From Mesorhizobium sp. M3A.F.Ca.ET.080.04.2.1 (GTDB lineage Bacteria > Pseudomonadota > Alphaproteobacteria > Rhizobiales > Rhizobiaceae): a stretch of 64,000 nt of DNA. Below, piece after piece: positions 1 through 6,732 of the stretch (the stretch's first letter is position 1; every line of letters begins with the position of its first letter). The position numbers and the translations under genes are program-made. The stretch lies in the NCBI RefSeq assembly GCF_003952525.1, contig NZ_CP034451.1, forward strand, positions 3,472,001-3,536,000. The letters run 5' to 3'. The notes under the pieces were generated by a model. It ran no database searches, had not been told where the DNA came from, and saw only the letters and a list, made by a program, of their open reading frames with translations.

Positions 1-13
1 ATTAGTGCCGCCC

Positions 14-119
14 GGACGGACGGACACCTATACGCTATGGGAGAGAGGGGGTGGGGTAGCTGCCGTGCACTGCCGCCGCCCACCCCCTGTGCCGGTGCTG
101 TATGGGCGGCCGTCCGTCC
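14..119. repeat. Nested inverted repeat at left edge
   Basis: Two perfect 10-base inverted pairs are nested: GGACGGACGG (14-23) with CCGTCCGTCC (110-119), and AGGGGGTGGG (46-55) with CCCACCCCCT (79-88). The stretch 1-383 before the recombinase otherwise shows no convincing gene; the overlapping open frames there have no recognisable protein character. The structure could be an attachment-site arm, a transfer-related hairpin or a terminator of a gene lying outside the window; nothing in the window decides which. Confidence 0.5.
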
Positions 120-316
120 CGTGGCCGCCGGAATGCTGGAACGCCGCTTTCACCGTTTCGCTGCCGAGATGTTCGTGGACTCGATTTCAACCTCGGTGGC
201 CGAGGAATCCGCAATATCCGCGGCCGCGTCGTCTCGCGGCTGCGACATCCAACAACATGCTGAGGTTACCGCGCTGGTTACAAGTGGGGTCGCTCAGGAG
301 GCCTCGGGGCACAATT

Positions 317-355
317 CGCGATTAATTGTGCGGGTTACCGCTGCGTGTTTTCCTG
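317..355 (+). promoter_or_regulatory. Shared upstream element, copy 1 (before recombinase)
   Basis: This 39-base stretch matches 1797-1835. Both copies share CGCGA, TAATTGTGC and GTGTTTTCCTG, with the same 21-base distance between the AATTGTG and GTGTTTTCCTG blocks. One lies before the recombinase and the other before the small gene at 1858. A common promoter or operator, or a pair of recombinase or excisionase arm sites, are both possible. The identity and equal spacing are seen directly; the function is inferred. Confidence 0.5.
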
Positions 356-383
356 ACTGTTTTTGCTTAGCGAGAGCACAGAG

Positions 384-1622
384 ATGAACGACTTTAGAGT
401 TTCTATTACGCACACGACCCGTCGGCGTAAGCTAAAGGACGGCAAGGTTGCGCACTATGACCAGTATTACTGCGAGTACCGCGATCCGAAGTTGAAGCGC
501 AGGCGCCGCCGCGCCTTCAATCGTAAGAAGGATGCCGAGGCCTTCCGGAATGCCCTGCTAATCAAGGTTTCTGAGGGCAAGTATGTCGACGAACGAACTT
601 CGCCAACCCTCGGCAAGGCCATAGATCATTGGTTGGCAGACAAAGAAGGCAAGGTGAAGCCCTCGACCCTCATGGGATATAAGGTTGTCGTGAACGGCGC
701 TATCCGTGGTCCGTTGTTGGTCGGCACCGCTCAAGAGCGGGCAAACTATACCGAAACCGGCGTCGCGCCGGAGGGAGCCCGGTTTCTCCAGCTTCTTGGT
801 GACGTAAAGCTGACTGATCTAAACCCCGCGATGCTCCGAGTTTGGCACAAGACCATTGTGGACCACTGCGGCATCTACACTGCCAATCGGGCAAAGAGCC
901 ACATCAAATCGATCACGGCCCTTGCCGAGGAAGATTTCCTGGTAAGGGCGCCGTCGATGCCGACTGGGCTTACGAGGGTCCGGAACCGTCCGAAGAAGGC
1001 AATCTTGACCCCGGAAGACATCGCGAAGGTGGTCCGGGCCGCCAAAGATGACGCAGAATGCGGCATCTACTACGCCTTCGCTTTCCTCGCCGGGACGCGA
1101 CCGTCCGAGCAGCTGGGCCTGCTCTGGTCCGAGGTGGATTTCGACAAGAACGTGATCCACATTCGCCGCATCCAGGAGCGCGATGGAACGCTCACCGAGA
1201 TGACCAAAACCGAAGCCGGTACTCGCGACATCCCAATGAGCGCCGTGTTGCGTGAGATGCTGCTGGCTTGGCGGGTCCGCTGCCCGAGAAAGGGCAAGGA
1301 GCTACACCGCGTCTTCCCCGGCCCCGGCCGGCTACAGGAATGGCCGAAGCCCCGCCTCGGCGGCGGTGGGCCGCTGCTCTACCAAAACTTCCGTAAGCGT
1401 TACTGGACGCCGGTCTTCAAGCGTCTGGGCCTTCCGTATGTGACGCCGCATTCGGCGCGCCACTCCTTTATCTCGACCTTGCAAGCTCAAGGCATTGAGA
1501 TCGGTCTGGTCGCGCAGATCGCCGGCCATGCGAACCCGACCGTGACGCTTGGCCACTACACCCAGGCGGTTCGTGACGGCAGTGCTGCAATGGAGGCGCT
1601 GGACCGGGCCTACGGTGGGTAG
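384..1622 (+). CDS. Tyrosine recombinase / phage-type integrase
   Basis: Site-specific tyrosine recombinase of about 412 residues, expected to cut and rejoin DNA at attachment sites. An N-terminal Arg/Lys-rich region is followed by a SAM-like core-binding domain and a C-terminal catalytic domain. Catalytic residues are visible: Arg in AGTRPSEQ (about residue 239), Lys in TKTEAGTRD, HSAR (His about 356, Arg about 359), GHANP, and the nucleophile in LGHYTQ (Tyr about 392). I chose ATG 384, which follows a GAGAG purine stretch; a TTG at 363 is possible. It looks intact. No tRNA lies beside it on the left, so its target site is either outside the window or the tRNA-Gly at 6449-6523. It is the main mobility gene of the 1-6450 accessory region. 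Confidence 0.93.
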   Translation: MNDFRVSITHTTRRRKLKDGKVAHYDQYYCEYRDPKLKRRRRRAFNRKKDAEAFRNALLIKVSEGKYVDERTSPTLGKAIDHWLADKEGKVKPSTLMGYKVVVNGAIRGPLLVGTAQERANYTETGVAPEGARFLQLLGDVKLTDLNPAMLRVWHKTIVDHCGIYTANRAKSHIKSITALAEEDFLVRAPSMPTGLTRVRNRPKKAILTPEDIAKVVRAAKDDAECGIYYAFAFLAGTRPSEQLGLLWSEVDFDKNVIHIRRIQERDGTLTEMTKTEAGTRDIPMSAVLREMLLAWRVRCPRKGKELHRVFPGPGRLQEWPKPRLGGGGPLLYQNFRKRYWTPVFKRLGLPYVTPHSARHSFISTLQAQGIEIGLVAQIAGHANPTVTLGHYTQAVRDGSAAMEALDRAYGG

Positions 1623-1796
1623 GTAGCTGCGGTGCTGGCCACGCCGCGCCACGGGGACCGTACGTCCGTGGGCGCTAGCAGGCCGGCGCTGCCGCCGGGG
1701 CGGTGCGGGCGCAGGGCCCGCCCCGTGGCCTGCCCGGCGCAGGGCGGCATGTGGCAGGCTTGCACTACCTGTGCGCGAGCTAACTATCTGATATTA
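1623..1796. other. GC-rich intergenic hairpin region after recombinase
   Basis: No gene is supported here. The stretch is very GC-rich and has several potential hairpins, the clearest being CGGGGCGG (1696-1703) with CCGCCCCG (1718-1725). It may terminate recombinase transcription or form part of an attachment site, but there is no T-tract. Confidence 0.35.
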
Positions 1797-1835
1797 CGCG
1801 AATAATTGTGCCAAGACTCGCGCCGTGTTTTCCTG
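1797..1835 (+). promoter_or_regulatory. Shared upstream element, copy 2 (before small gene)
   Basis: This copy matches 317-355, with CGCGA, TAATTGTGC and GTGTTTTCCTG in the same order and spacing. It lies just upstream of the ribosome-binding site of the 53-residue gene at 1858. It suggests the small gene and the recombinase are co-regulated or bound by the same protein. Confidence 0.5.
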
Positions 1836-1857
1836 TCCTGTTGGACAGGAGGCAGTC

Positions 1858-2019
1858 ATGCACATCATGGTCAAGGACAAGCGCACCGGCAGCGAGGAGT
1901 GGATGTCCCTCGATAAAGCAGCAGAGCTGATGCGGCTCGATCCGGCCGAGATCGAATGGGCGCTAGAAGAATTCGGCGAGTGCGAGTCTGTCGACTACAT
2001 CGCCATCGAGCCTGAATAG
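1858..2019 (+). CDS. Small acidic protein of unknown function
   Basis: A 53-residue acidic protein with no family I recognise. ATG 1858 is supported by a perfect AGGAGG at 1847-1852, five bases upstream. The sequence reads as one or two helices (SLDKAAELMRLDPAEIEWAL), a layout compatible with a small DNA-binding or adaptor protein, and ends in acidic residues. It follows the recombinase and shares an upstream element with it, so a recombination directionality factor or a small regulator is plausible but unproven. No catalytic motif, signal peptide or membrane segment is visible. Confidence 0.6.
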   Translation: MHIMVKDKRTGSEEWMSLDKAAELMRLDPAEIEWALEEFGECESVDYIAIEPE

Positions 2020-2213
2020 TCGCGCCAGCCAAAAGTCGTGTCAGAGGCGGCGGTTGCCATCACGATCGCCGCCTTACTGTATTCGCGTTTTCCCCGTGCG
2101 CCGCGCGCCGCCCCTCCCCTTCAAGCAAATGCCAGGGCAATACCGAAGGGACCCGTCTAACCGTGCGATATCGTCCCGAGCCCGTACCCGGTACGAAATT
2201 CAGTTTGGATAGG

Positions 2214-2540
2214 TCACGGGCAAGGGTACGATTTGCGCATCACGAAATGGACAGCTTCATTGGCATTCAGCGCTTTTAGCTGATCCGAACCCGTGATCGC
2301 CTTCTCGACTACGGTGACGAGCTCGGTGCGCGTCGTGCCGCTCGGAATACAGATGCCGTCCCTCTTACCAACGCTGTCGACTGCCGCCTGGATGTAGCCA
2401 TTGCAGAAACTGATCCAGCTCTCATTCGCGCGGGTGCAAGCTTCTGAGAAACCAGCTCCCGTCATTTGCGTGCTCGAATCTTGGGCAAAGGCCGGAAGCG
2501 AGAGTAGGGCCGCCGCCAGAGTGATAGGTAGACGCTGCAT
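2214..2540 (-). CDS. Rap1a/Tai-like secreted protein
   Basis: A 108-residue protein with a signal peptide (hydrophobic stretch about 5-19, ending AFAQ) and four cysteines (about 35, 46, 64 and 107) in the arrangement seen in the Rap1a/Tai immunity family: FCNGYI, then CIPSG, then a C-terminal YPCP. Members of that family bind and block periplasmic type VI amidase effectors, but many are orphan periplasmic proteins of unknown partner. No amidase or type VI gene is nearby, so a role as an orphan immunity protein is only an inference. It is the last gene on the minus strand of this block. The region 2020-2213 on its left shows no gene. Confidence 0.65.
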   Translation of the reverse strand: MQRLPITLAAALLSLPAFAQDSSTQMTGAGFSEACTRANESWISFCNGYIQAAVDSVGKRDGICIPSGTTRTELVTVVEKAITGSDQLKALNANEAVHFVMRKSYPCP

Positions 2541-2611
2541 TGTTGGTTCCTAACTTATTGAGCAAAAAGCGAAAATCGAAACACGGCGAGATCTCGCGGT
2601 CAATTATTCCG

Positions 2612-3340
2612 CTAAGCCGCGTGGAGCGTGGCGCGGCCGATATACTCGCCCCCGATGAAGCTCGCGTCCCATCGCCGGCATGCTTCCATTGCGGCGACTG
2701 CTAAGCGGGCTGGGCTCTGTGGATGGATGACAAGGAAAAAGACAACATGAGCCGTGGTGAACGTCCAGACCAACGAGTCGGCCGCGCCTTTCCGCAAACG
2801 CTCGATGCTCGATCCCAGGAAGGAGCTCCGTTCGACCCTGGGGAAGTGCTGGTAGATTAGCAGGGATTTCCCTGCCCCGTAGAAGCGGACGACTTCATCT
2901 AGGTAGAGATATTTGGAGGAGTTCTTGCGGCCCTTCGCAAGTGACATTTCCAAACCGTTGTCGGGGTCGAAGAAGACGATATCCGCGCGATCAAAATCGG
3001 ATAGACAGCGATCCATGAAAGCGGCGCGGCCCGCCTTATCGTCAGGCAACGGCTCGCTGAAGTAGGCTGCGTCTCGGACGGCGCCGCTTTCCTCTATGGT
3101 TTGGAGCCGGCGGCGATCCGGCTCACCGGCCGCATGCGCCAGGATATCGAAAAGCTGGGGATCGAATTGCCGGTATCGGTCGGGTTTCTGGAGATAGGCA
3201 AGCTTACCACCGTCAGAGCTTCCGTCTGAAGTCGTTAGCATCCAGCACACGCCGATACGATTGGCGCCGCCCCACGAGAGCGCCCGCAGCAGTGCGTACT
3301 TCCGATAATCGCTTATGTCCCCGACGTATTGATGCTTCAC
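2612..3340 (-). CDS. Conserved protein with FFDPDNGL motif, function unknown
   Basis: A soluble 242-residue protein that I cannot assign to a characterised family. It starts MKHQYVGDISDYRKYALLRAL, and around residues 122-130 has IVFFDPDNGL, followed by YLYLDEVVRFY. A hydrophobic strand ending in an Asp-Pro motif resembles the active-site strand of Rossmann-type methyltransferases and of three-Cys-motif partner proteins, but the glycine-rich cofactor loop is not obvious. It is transcribed divergently from the XRE regulator starting at 3421, with 80 bases between, so that regulator may control it. Its place in a block of likely defence genes suggests conflict biology; that is inference. Confidence 0.6.
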   Translation of the reverse strand: MKHQYVGDISDYRKYALLRALSWGGANRIGVCWMLTTSDGSSDGGKLAYLQKPDRYRQFDPQLFDILAHAAGEPDRRRLQTIEESGAVRDAAYFSEPLPDDKAGRAAFMDRCLSDFDRADIVFFDPDNGLEMSLAKGRKNSSKYLYLDEVVRFYGAGKSLLIYQHFPRVERSSFLGSSIERLRKGAADSLVWTFTTAHVVFFLVIHPQSPARLAVAAMEACRRWDASFIGGEYIGRATLHAA

Positions 3341-3420
3341 TTCGCCCCCACGAAATGGCGTGAATCACTACGCCAGAACGTACATAGACCCGTGGTGCGT
3401 GTCATGAACATTTCGTGCGT

Positions 3421-3744
3421 ATGGAGTTGTTCGCGACAAATCTCCGGCGTCGCGCCGAGGAGCTTGGATTTTCAAACGCGGAAGTGGCGCGCCGCGCTGG
3501 TTTGAGCGAGCGGCGGTACGGGAATTATGTCAGCGGACGGCGTGAACCAGATCTGGCAACGCTTGTGAGAATATCGTCAGTGCTGGCGACTACGCCCACT
3601 GATCTGTTGACAACCTCGTTGGAGAAAATCGTGCCAGAACAACTGGCACGGCAGCGCACAATCGCTGCTTTGGCGGTATTACGAAGCGACGATCTCGAGC
3701 GCGTGGCGGTTATGGTCGAGGCGCTAGCTACTGAACGGCGATAG
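3421..3744 (+). CDS. XRE-family helix-turn-helix regulator
   Basis: A 107-residue transcriptional regulator. The N-terminal half is a Cro/CI-type helix-turn-helix: NAEVARRAGLSERRYGNYVSG then REPDLATLVRISSVL, about residues 19-60. The C-terminal tail is probably a dimerisation helix. ATG 3421 is preferred; GTG 3415 in the same frame would add two residues. It is divergent from the FFDPDNGL gene and 99 bases upstream of the interrupted AbiJ-like gene, which has a perfect palindrome just before its start. It is therefore the likely local repressor of one or both neighbours. Confidence 0.85.
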   Translation: MELFATNLRRRAEELGFSNAEVARRAGLSERRYGNYVSGRREPDLATLVRISSVLATTPTDLLTTSLEKIVPEQLARQRTIAALAVLRSDDLERVAVMVEALATERR

Positions 3745-3820
3745 ACGCTCGTCTGTCAGTGGATAGAGCTTCTTTCTGATGCAGGTTCTGAGCGCGCCAT
3801 TTGCCCCCTTGTTTCAGGGT

Positions 3821-3835
3821 TGAGACTCTGTCTCA
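3821..3835. promoter_or_regulatory. Palindromic operator candidate before AbiJ-like gene
   Basis: TGAGAC-TCT-GTCTCA is a perfect 6+3+6 inverted repeat ending eight bases before the ATG at 3844. Its size suits an XRE dimer, and an XRE gene lies directly upstream. Binding there would block promoter clearance or ribosome access. The palindrome is seen directly; the regulator assignment is inferred. Confidence 0.5.
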
Positions 3836-3843
3836 AATGAATC

Positions 3844-4869
3844 ATGCTTATCGACATCTTTGCACGCCGATACGAGAGCAAGCCGCTGCGTGACGGTTTT
3901 GAGCAACGGGATAGTCGGGTTCTCGTTCAAGCCTTTCGTATCCTCTCGGAAGACATCTACCCGTATTACCGCGACGGGAAAGAAGACCCTATTGGCGTTG
4001 CGTTTTGGGCGGGACTGCATGCCAATGTGTCGCGGGAGCTGGGGATGCAGGAGCTTTCGCCGCAGTGGTTCAGCTACACGACGAAATGGAATGGCAGCGA
4101 TCACGTCCAGACCAGCAAATATGCGATGGTGACAGTTTGCCAGAACTGGATGACACAACCAGTTTGAGGTTCTCCTGACACGCATATCAAAGAACGCCTC
4201 AGTCTCATTGAGCTTGGCTTTAGGGGAAGAGAGAACGAGATTGTTGCCATGAACGCCGCAGCCATTACCGACGGCGAGCGATTGTCGGCTTCGTTGCGTG
4301 TACCGGGCGATCCGGTGGAAGGCGCTCGCAAACGGCGAGAGACGAGAACTGCAGTATTCCGCGCAAATGTCGATGAACTGAACGCTCGGTTTCGTCAGGC
4401 TGGATATCCCCTAAACTACCACAATGGCTTCATTCAGATCTCAACGGACGATTTGGCCCAAAAAGAGATTGGAACCCCTTTCTGGCAGCTTGTGTCTGAT
4501 CCGCTATGGGCAAATGTGGACGTGGATATGAAGGAGGCCCTCGATCTTCGGGATTCCGATGGACGCGACCCGGCATTTTATGCTGCGCGCGCGCTGGAGA
4601 GCAGCATCAAAATCATATCCGATCAGAAAGGTTGGACCCACGGTGGGGAGAAGGGTGCGCACAACTATATCGATAACCTCGCGTCGAAAAAGAACGCATT
4701 GATCACCTCTTGGGAAAGCGCATCGCTAAAAGAATTTTTCACCCATGTCCGTAACCCGTTTGGACATGGAGCTGGCAGTTCGCAGATGCCGAGCCTGACT
4801 CGTTCCCAGACGGAATGGGCGATTGAGTTTAGTATGAGCTGGATCAAGAATCTCATTCGACGCCTCTAG
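3844..4869 (+). pseudogene. AbiJ-like HEPN abortive-infection gene interrupted by in-frame TGA
   Basis: One continuous frame of 341 codons is broken only by a TGA at 4165-4167 (codon 108). Codons 1-107 (start MLIDIFARRYESKPLRDG) and the sequence after the stop (SPDTHIKERLSLIELGFR, then NYHNGFIQI and DPAFYAARALESSIKII) read as one protein of the AbiJ-NTD/HEPN type. The C-terminal HEPN motif RNPFGH (Arg about 303, His about 308) matches the R-x4-H RNase signature. Such proteins are thought to be abortive-infection RNases that halt growth on phage attack. An ATG at 4249 could restart a 206-residue HEPN fragment. It is most simply a nonsense-mutated gene; a sequencing error or read-through cannot be excluded. 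The family name rests on recall of similar sequences. Confidence 0.7.
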
Positions 4870-4941
4870 AGAGTCAGCGGCTAGGCCGGCGTTAAGTAGC
4901 CTCTTATAACGTAGCATCCAACGCTGCCGTGGACTCTCGCG

Positions 4942-4993
4942 ACGCCGCGACTTCACGCCTCGGCGTATCCGCAAGTTTGTGACAGCGCGTATC
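4942..4993. repeat. Imperfect direct repeat, left copy
   Basis: ACGCCGCGACTTCAC (4942-4956) is repeated exactly at 6290-6304, and similarity continues for about 50 bases (roughly three quarters identical by eye, including TCCGC and GCGCGTA). The two copies bracket the DUF5343/TIGR02391 operon. The interval 4870-5108 that contains this copy has no supported gene. Confidence 0.5.
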
Positions 4994-5108
4994 GTGTCTG
5001 TTCCATGCTCCCAATGTTGATCCACTAGTGGAGCGCGAAAGCCTCCATATTGACCCGACGCGAGAGTCAGTTGATCAATAGAGGCTTGAGCAAAATTGTG
5101 GGACGAAG

Positions 5109-5786
5109 ATGGCAAGTCATCCTTATATCTCCGGCGCTGGCAACATCACTCAGATGATCGGCTTTCTCCGAAAGAATTTCCCGACGACGGTGACTTCTGA
5201 CACGGTCAAGAAGCTCGGGCTAGCTTCGAAGAACGAGAGCTACGTCATTAACGTGCTGCAGTTCCTGAGCTTGATCGATGAGGAGGGGAAGCGAACCGAC
5301 GCCGGTCAAGAGGCTATGACCAAGCATGATGAGGGTGAGTTCCAGTCGTCCTTTGAGGGCATCGTCGAGAAGGCGTACGCGGACCTATTCGAACTGCGTG
5401 GCGATGATGCCTGGACGATGAACAAGGATCAGCTCATCAGCTACTTTCGCAGTACCGACAAGACTAGCGACGTCATCGGAGGCCGACAGGCGGCCGTGTT
5501 CATCGCTTTGCGGGAGCTCGCCGGGTACAAGGCGGATCAGAGCCAGGCAACCCCGAAGACAAAGTCGACTAACACCTCAAAACCGAAGAGTCCCGCGAAG
5601 AAGGCCAAGCCGGCTGAGCAGAAGGCCCAGGATCAGGTCGTTGGGGACCCTCCGCCTGTTCCGCCGAAGGGGCAGAAGGGTGATATAGCTCTGACAGTGC
5701 GCGTCGAGATCAATCTTCCTGCAGAGGGAACGCAGGAGACCTATGACGCCATCTTCAGGAGCATCAAGGCTAACCTCTATCCATGA
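5109..5786 (+). CDS. DUF5343 family protein, partner of downstream HEPN gene
   Basis: A 225-residue cytoplasmic protein. Residues 1-75 look like a winged helix (TSDTVKKLGLASKNESYV, then QFLSLIDEEGKRTDAGQEAM), and 80-140 are mostly helical; together these fit DUF5343. A Lys/Pro/Ala linker (about 148-185) leads to a short C-terminal segment beginning IALTVRVEINLP. Members of this family are often encoded next to TIGR02391 proteins, and here the stop overlaps the next start (ATGA, 5783-5786), so the two are translationally coupled. A plausible role is sensor or DNA-binding regulator of the HEPN partner. No enzymatic motif is seen. Confidence 0.75.
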   Translation: MASHPYISGAGNITQMIGFLRKNFPTTVTSDTVKKLGLASKNESYVINVLQFLSLIDEEGKRTDAGQEAMTKHDEGEFQSSFEGIVEKAYADLFELRGDDAWTMNKDQLISYFRSTDKTSDVIGGRQAAVFIALRELAGYKADQSQATPKTKSTNTSKPKSPAKKAKPAEQKAQDQVVGDPPPVPPKGQKGDIALTVRVEINLPAEGTQETYDAIFRSIKANLYP

Positions 5787-6265
5787 GCGTTGCGCTGACG
5801 CTGTTCGAGAGGATCGCACGAGGGGCGAAAAATGTCGGCCAGCCTTCAGTCACTGAGGGCCGGGATGTCCATCCGTTCGATGAGCGGAACATTCATCCGG
5901 AGATTGCCGGTGTCTCTCTGAAGCTGTTTGACAACGGCCACTATTCCCAGGCCACCTTCGAGGCATTCAAGTACCTGGACGTCCAGGTGAAGAAGCTCTC
6001 CGGCATCAATGAAAGCGGCTACAAGCTGATGATGGCGGCGTTTGCGGAGGCAGCTCCAAAGATCAAGCTCACCGACCTAGTCACATCGAGCGACGTTGAT
6101 GAGCAGATGGGGTTCAAGTTCATATTCGCGGGCGTAATGTCGGCCATCCGCAACCCTCGCGGGCATGACATTACCTCAGATCCCATTGATCGGTGCCTGG
6201 ATCACCTGTCTGTGGCATCGGTTCTCCTCAGGCGCATGGAGGAGCGGAAAGAGCCGCTGCCCTAG
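5783..6265 (+). CDS. TIGR02391/Ymh family HEPN-like protein
   Basis: A 160-residue protein of the Ymh/TIGR02391 family. After DERNIHPEIAGVSLKLFDNG comes a helical region (HYSQATFEAFKYLDVQVKKL) and the signature AIRNPRGHDI, with Arg 123 and His 128. This R-N-x3-H arrangement is the HEPN RNase motif, so RNA cleavage is the likely activity; most members are uncharacterised. The short C-terminal helix carries LDHLSVASVLLRRME. It is the second gene of a two-gene operon with the DUF5343 gene, overlapping by four bases. The pair resembles a toxin/regulator or effector/sensor unit. It is intact, unlike the other HEPN gene in this region. Confidence 0.8.
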   Translation: MSVALTLFERIARGAKNVGQPSVTEGRDVHPFDERNIHPEIAGVSLKLFDNGHYSQATFEAFKYLDVQVKKLSGINESGYKLMMAAFAEAAPKIKLTDLVTSSDVDEQMGFKFIFAGVMSAIRNPRGHDITSDPIDRCLDHLSVASVLLRRMEERKEPLP

Positions 6266-6289
6266 GGACAGAATTTGGCCATGCCAGCA

Positions 6290-6345
6290 ACGCCGCGACT
6301 TCACCCGTCGTCGTTTCCGCGAGCTGGTAACCCGCGCGTAACCGC
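6290..6345. repeat. Imperfect direct repeat, right copy
   Basis: Right-hand copy of the repeat at 4942-4993, beginning with the exact 15-base ACGCCGCGACTTCAC. It lies about 100 bases from the 3' end of the tRNA-Gly gene. It could be an attachment-site remnant or a duplicated junction left by successive insertions next to the tRNA. Confidence 0.5.
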
Positions 6346-6396
6346 GACCTTCCGGGCCACTTGCGCGCCCTTGCGTTTTCAATCAGCCCAAACGCG

Positions 6397-6423
6397 AAAA
6401 AGCCGCGGAAAACCGCGGCTTTT
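6397..6423 (-). terminator. Rho-independent terminator after tRNA-Gly
   Basis: A perfect 11-base stem, AAAAGCCGCGG (6398-6408), AAAA loop, CCGCGGCTTTT (6413-6423), with a run of five T on the minus strand. It lies 26 bases beyond the tRNA 3' end, as expected for its terminator. It is symmetrical enough to work for plus-strand transcripts too. Confidence 0.85.
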
Positions 6424-6448
6424 CGTTTGCTTGATCCCTGAAGGAAAC

Positions 6449-6523
6449 TGGAGCGGGTGAGGCGATTCGAACGCCCGACCCCAACCTTGGCAAGGTTGTG
6501 CTCTACCCCTGAGCTACACCCGC
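6449..6523 (-). tRNA. tRNA-Gly (anticodon GCC)
   Basis: Reading the minus strand, a complete cloverleaf is visible: acceptor GCGGGTG paired with CACCCGC, D-arm TAGCTCAGGGGTAGAGC, anticodon loop TTGCCAA with GCC, T-arm with GTTCGAATC, and an encoded CCA end. It decodes GGC/GGU glycine codons. Its 3' end faces the accessory region, the usual geometry for island insertion at a tRNA. I found no second copy of the tRNA 3' end between 1 and 6448, so a tRNA-derived att repeat is not demonstrated. Confidence 0.97.
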
Positions 6524-6732
6524 TCGCGCGGCTTTGGGCCGCAAGCCGCGCCTATATGGCCGAAGAGCGCGGCGATTGCAACAGGGAAATGACGGTTCTT
6601 TTCGAGCTAGCTCGCCATGCGCCGGGACCCGCCCGGGCGCCGTGGATTCGCCGGCTTCGTGCCAAGCCGGCCTTGCCCCGGGGGCATCATTGGCCGTAAA
6701 GGCATCAGCCGTTCTGGACGACGCGAGGACCG

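Noticed and set aside
5..387. Two overlapping open frames at the left edge
   Set aside because: Neither has recognisable protein character; they run through an inverted-repeat region and one overlaps the recombinase start.
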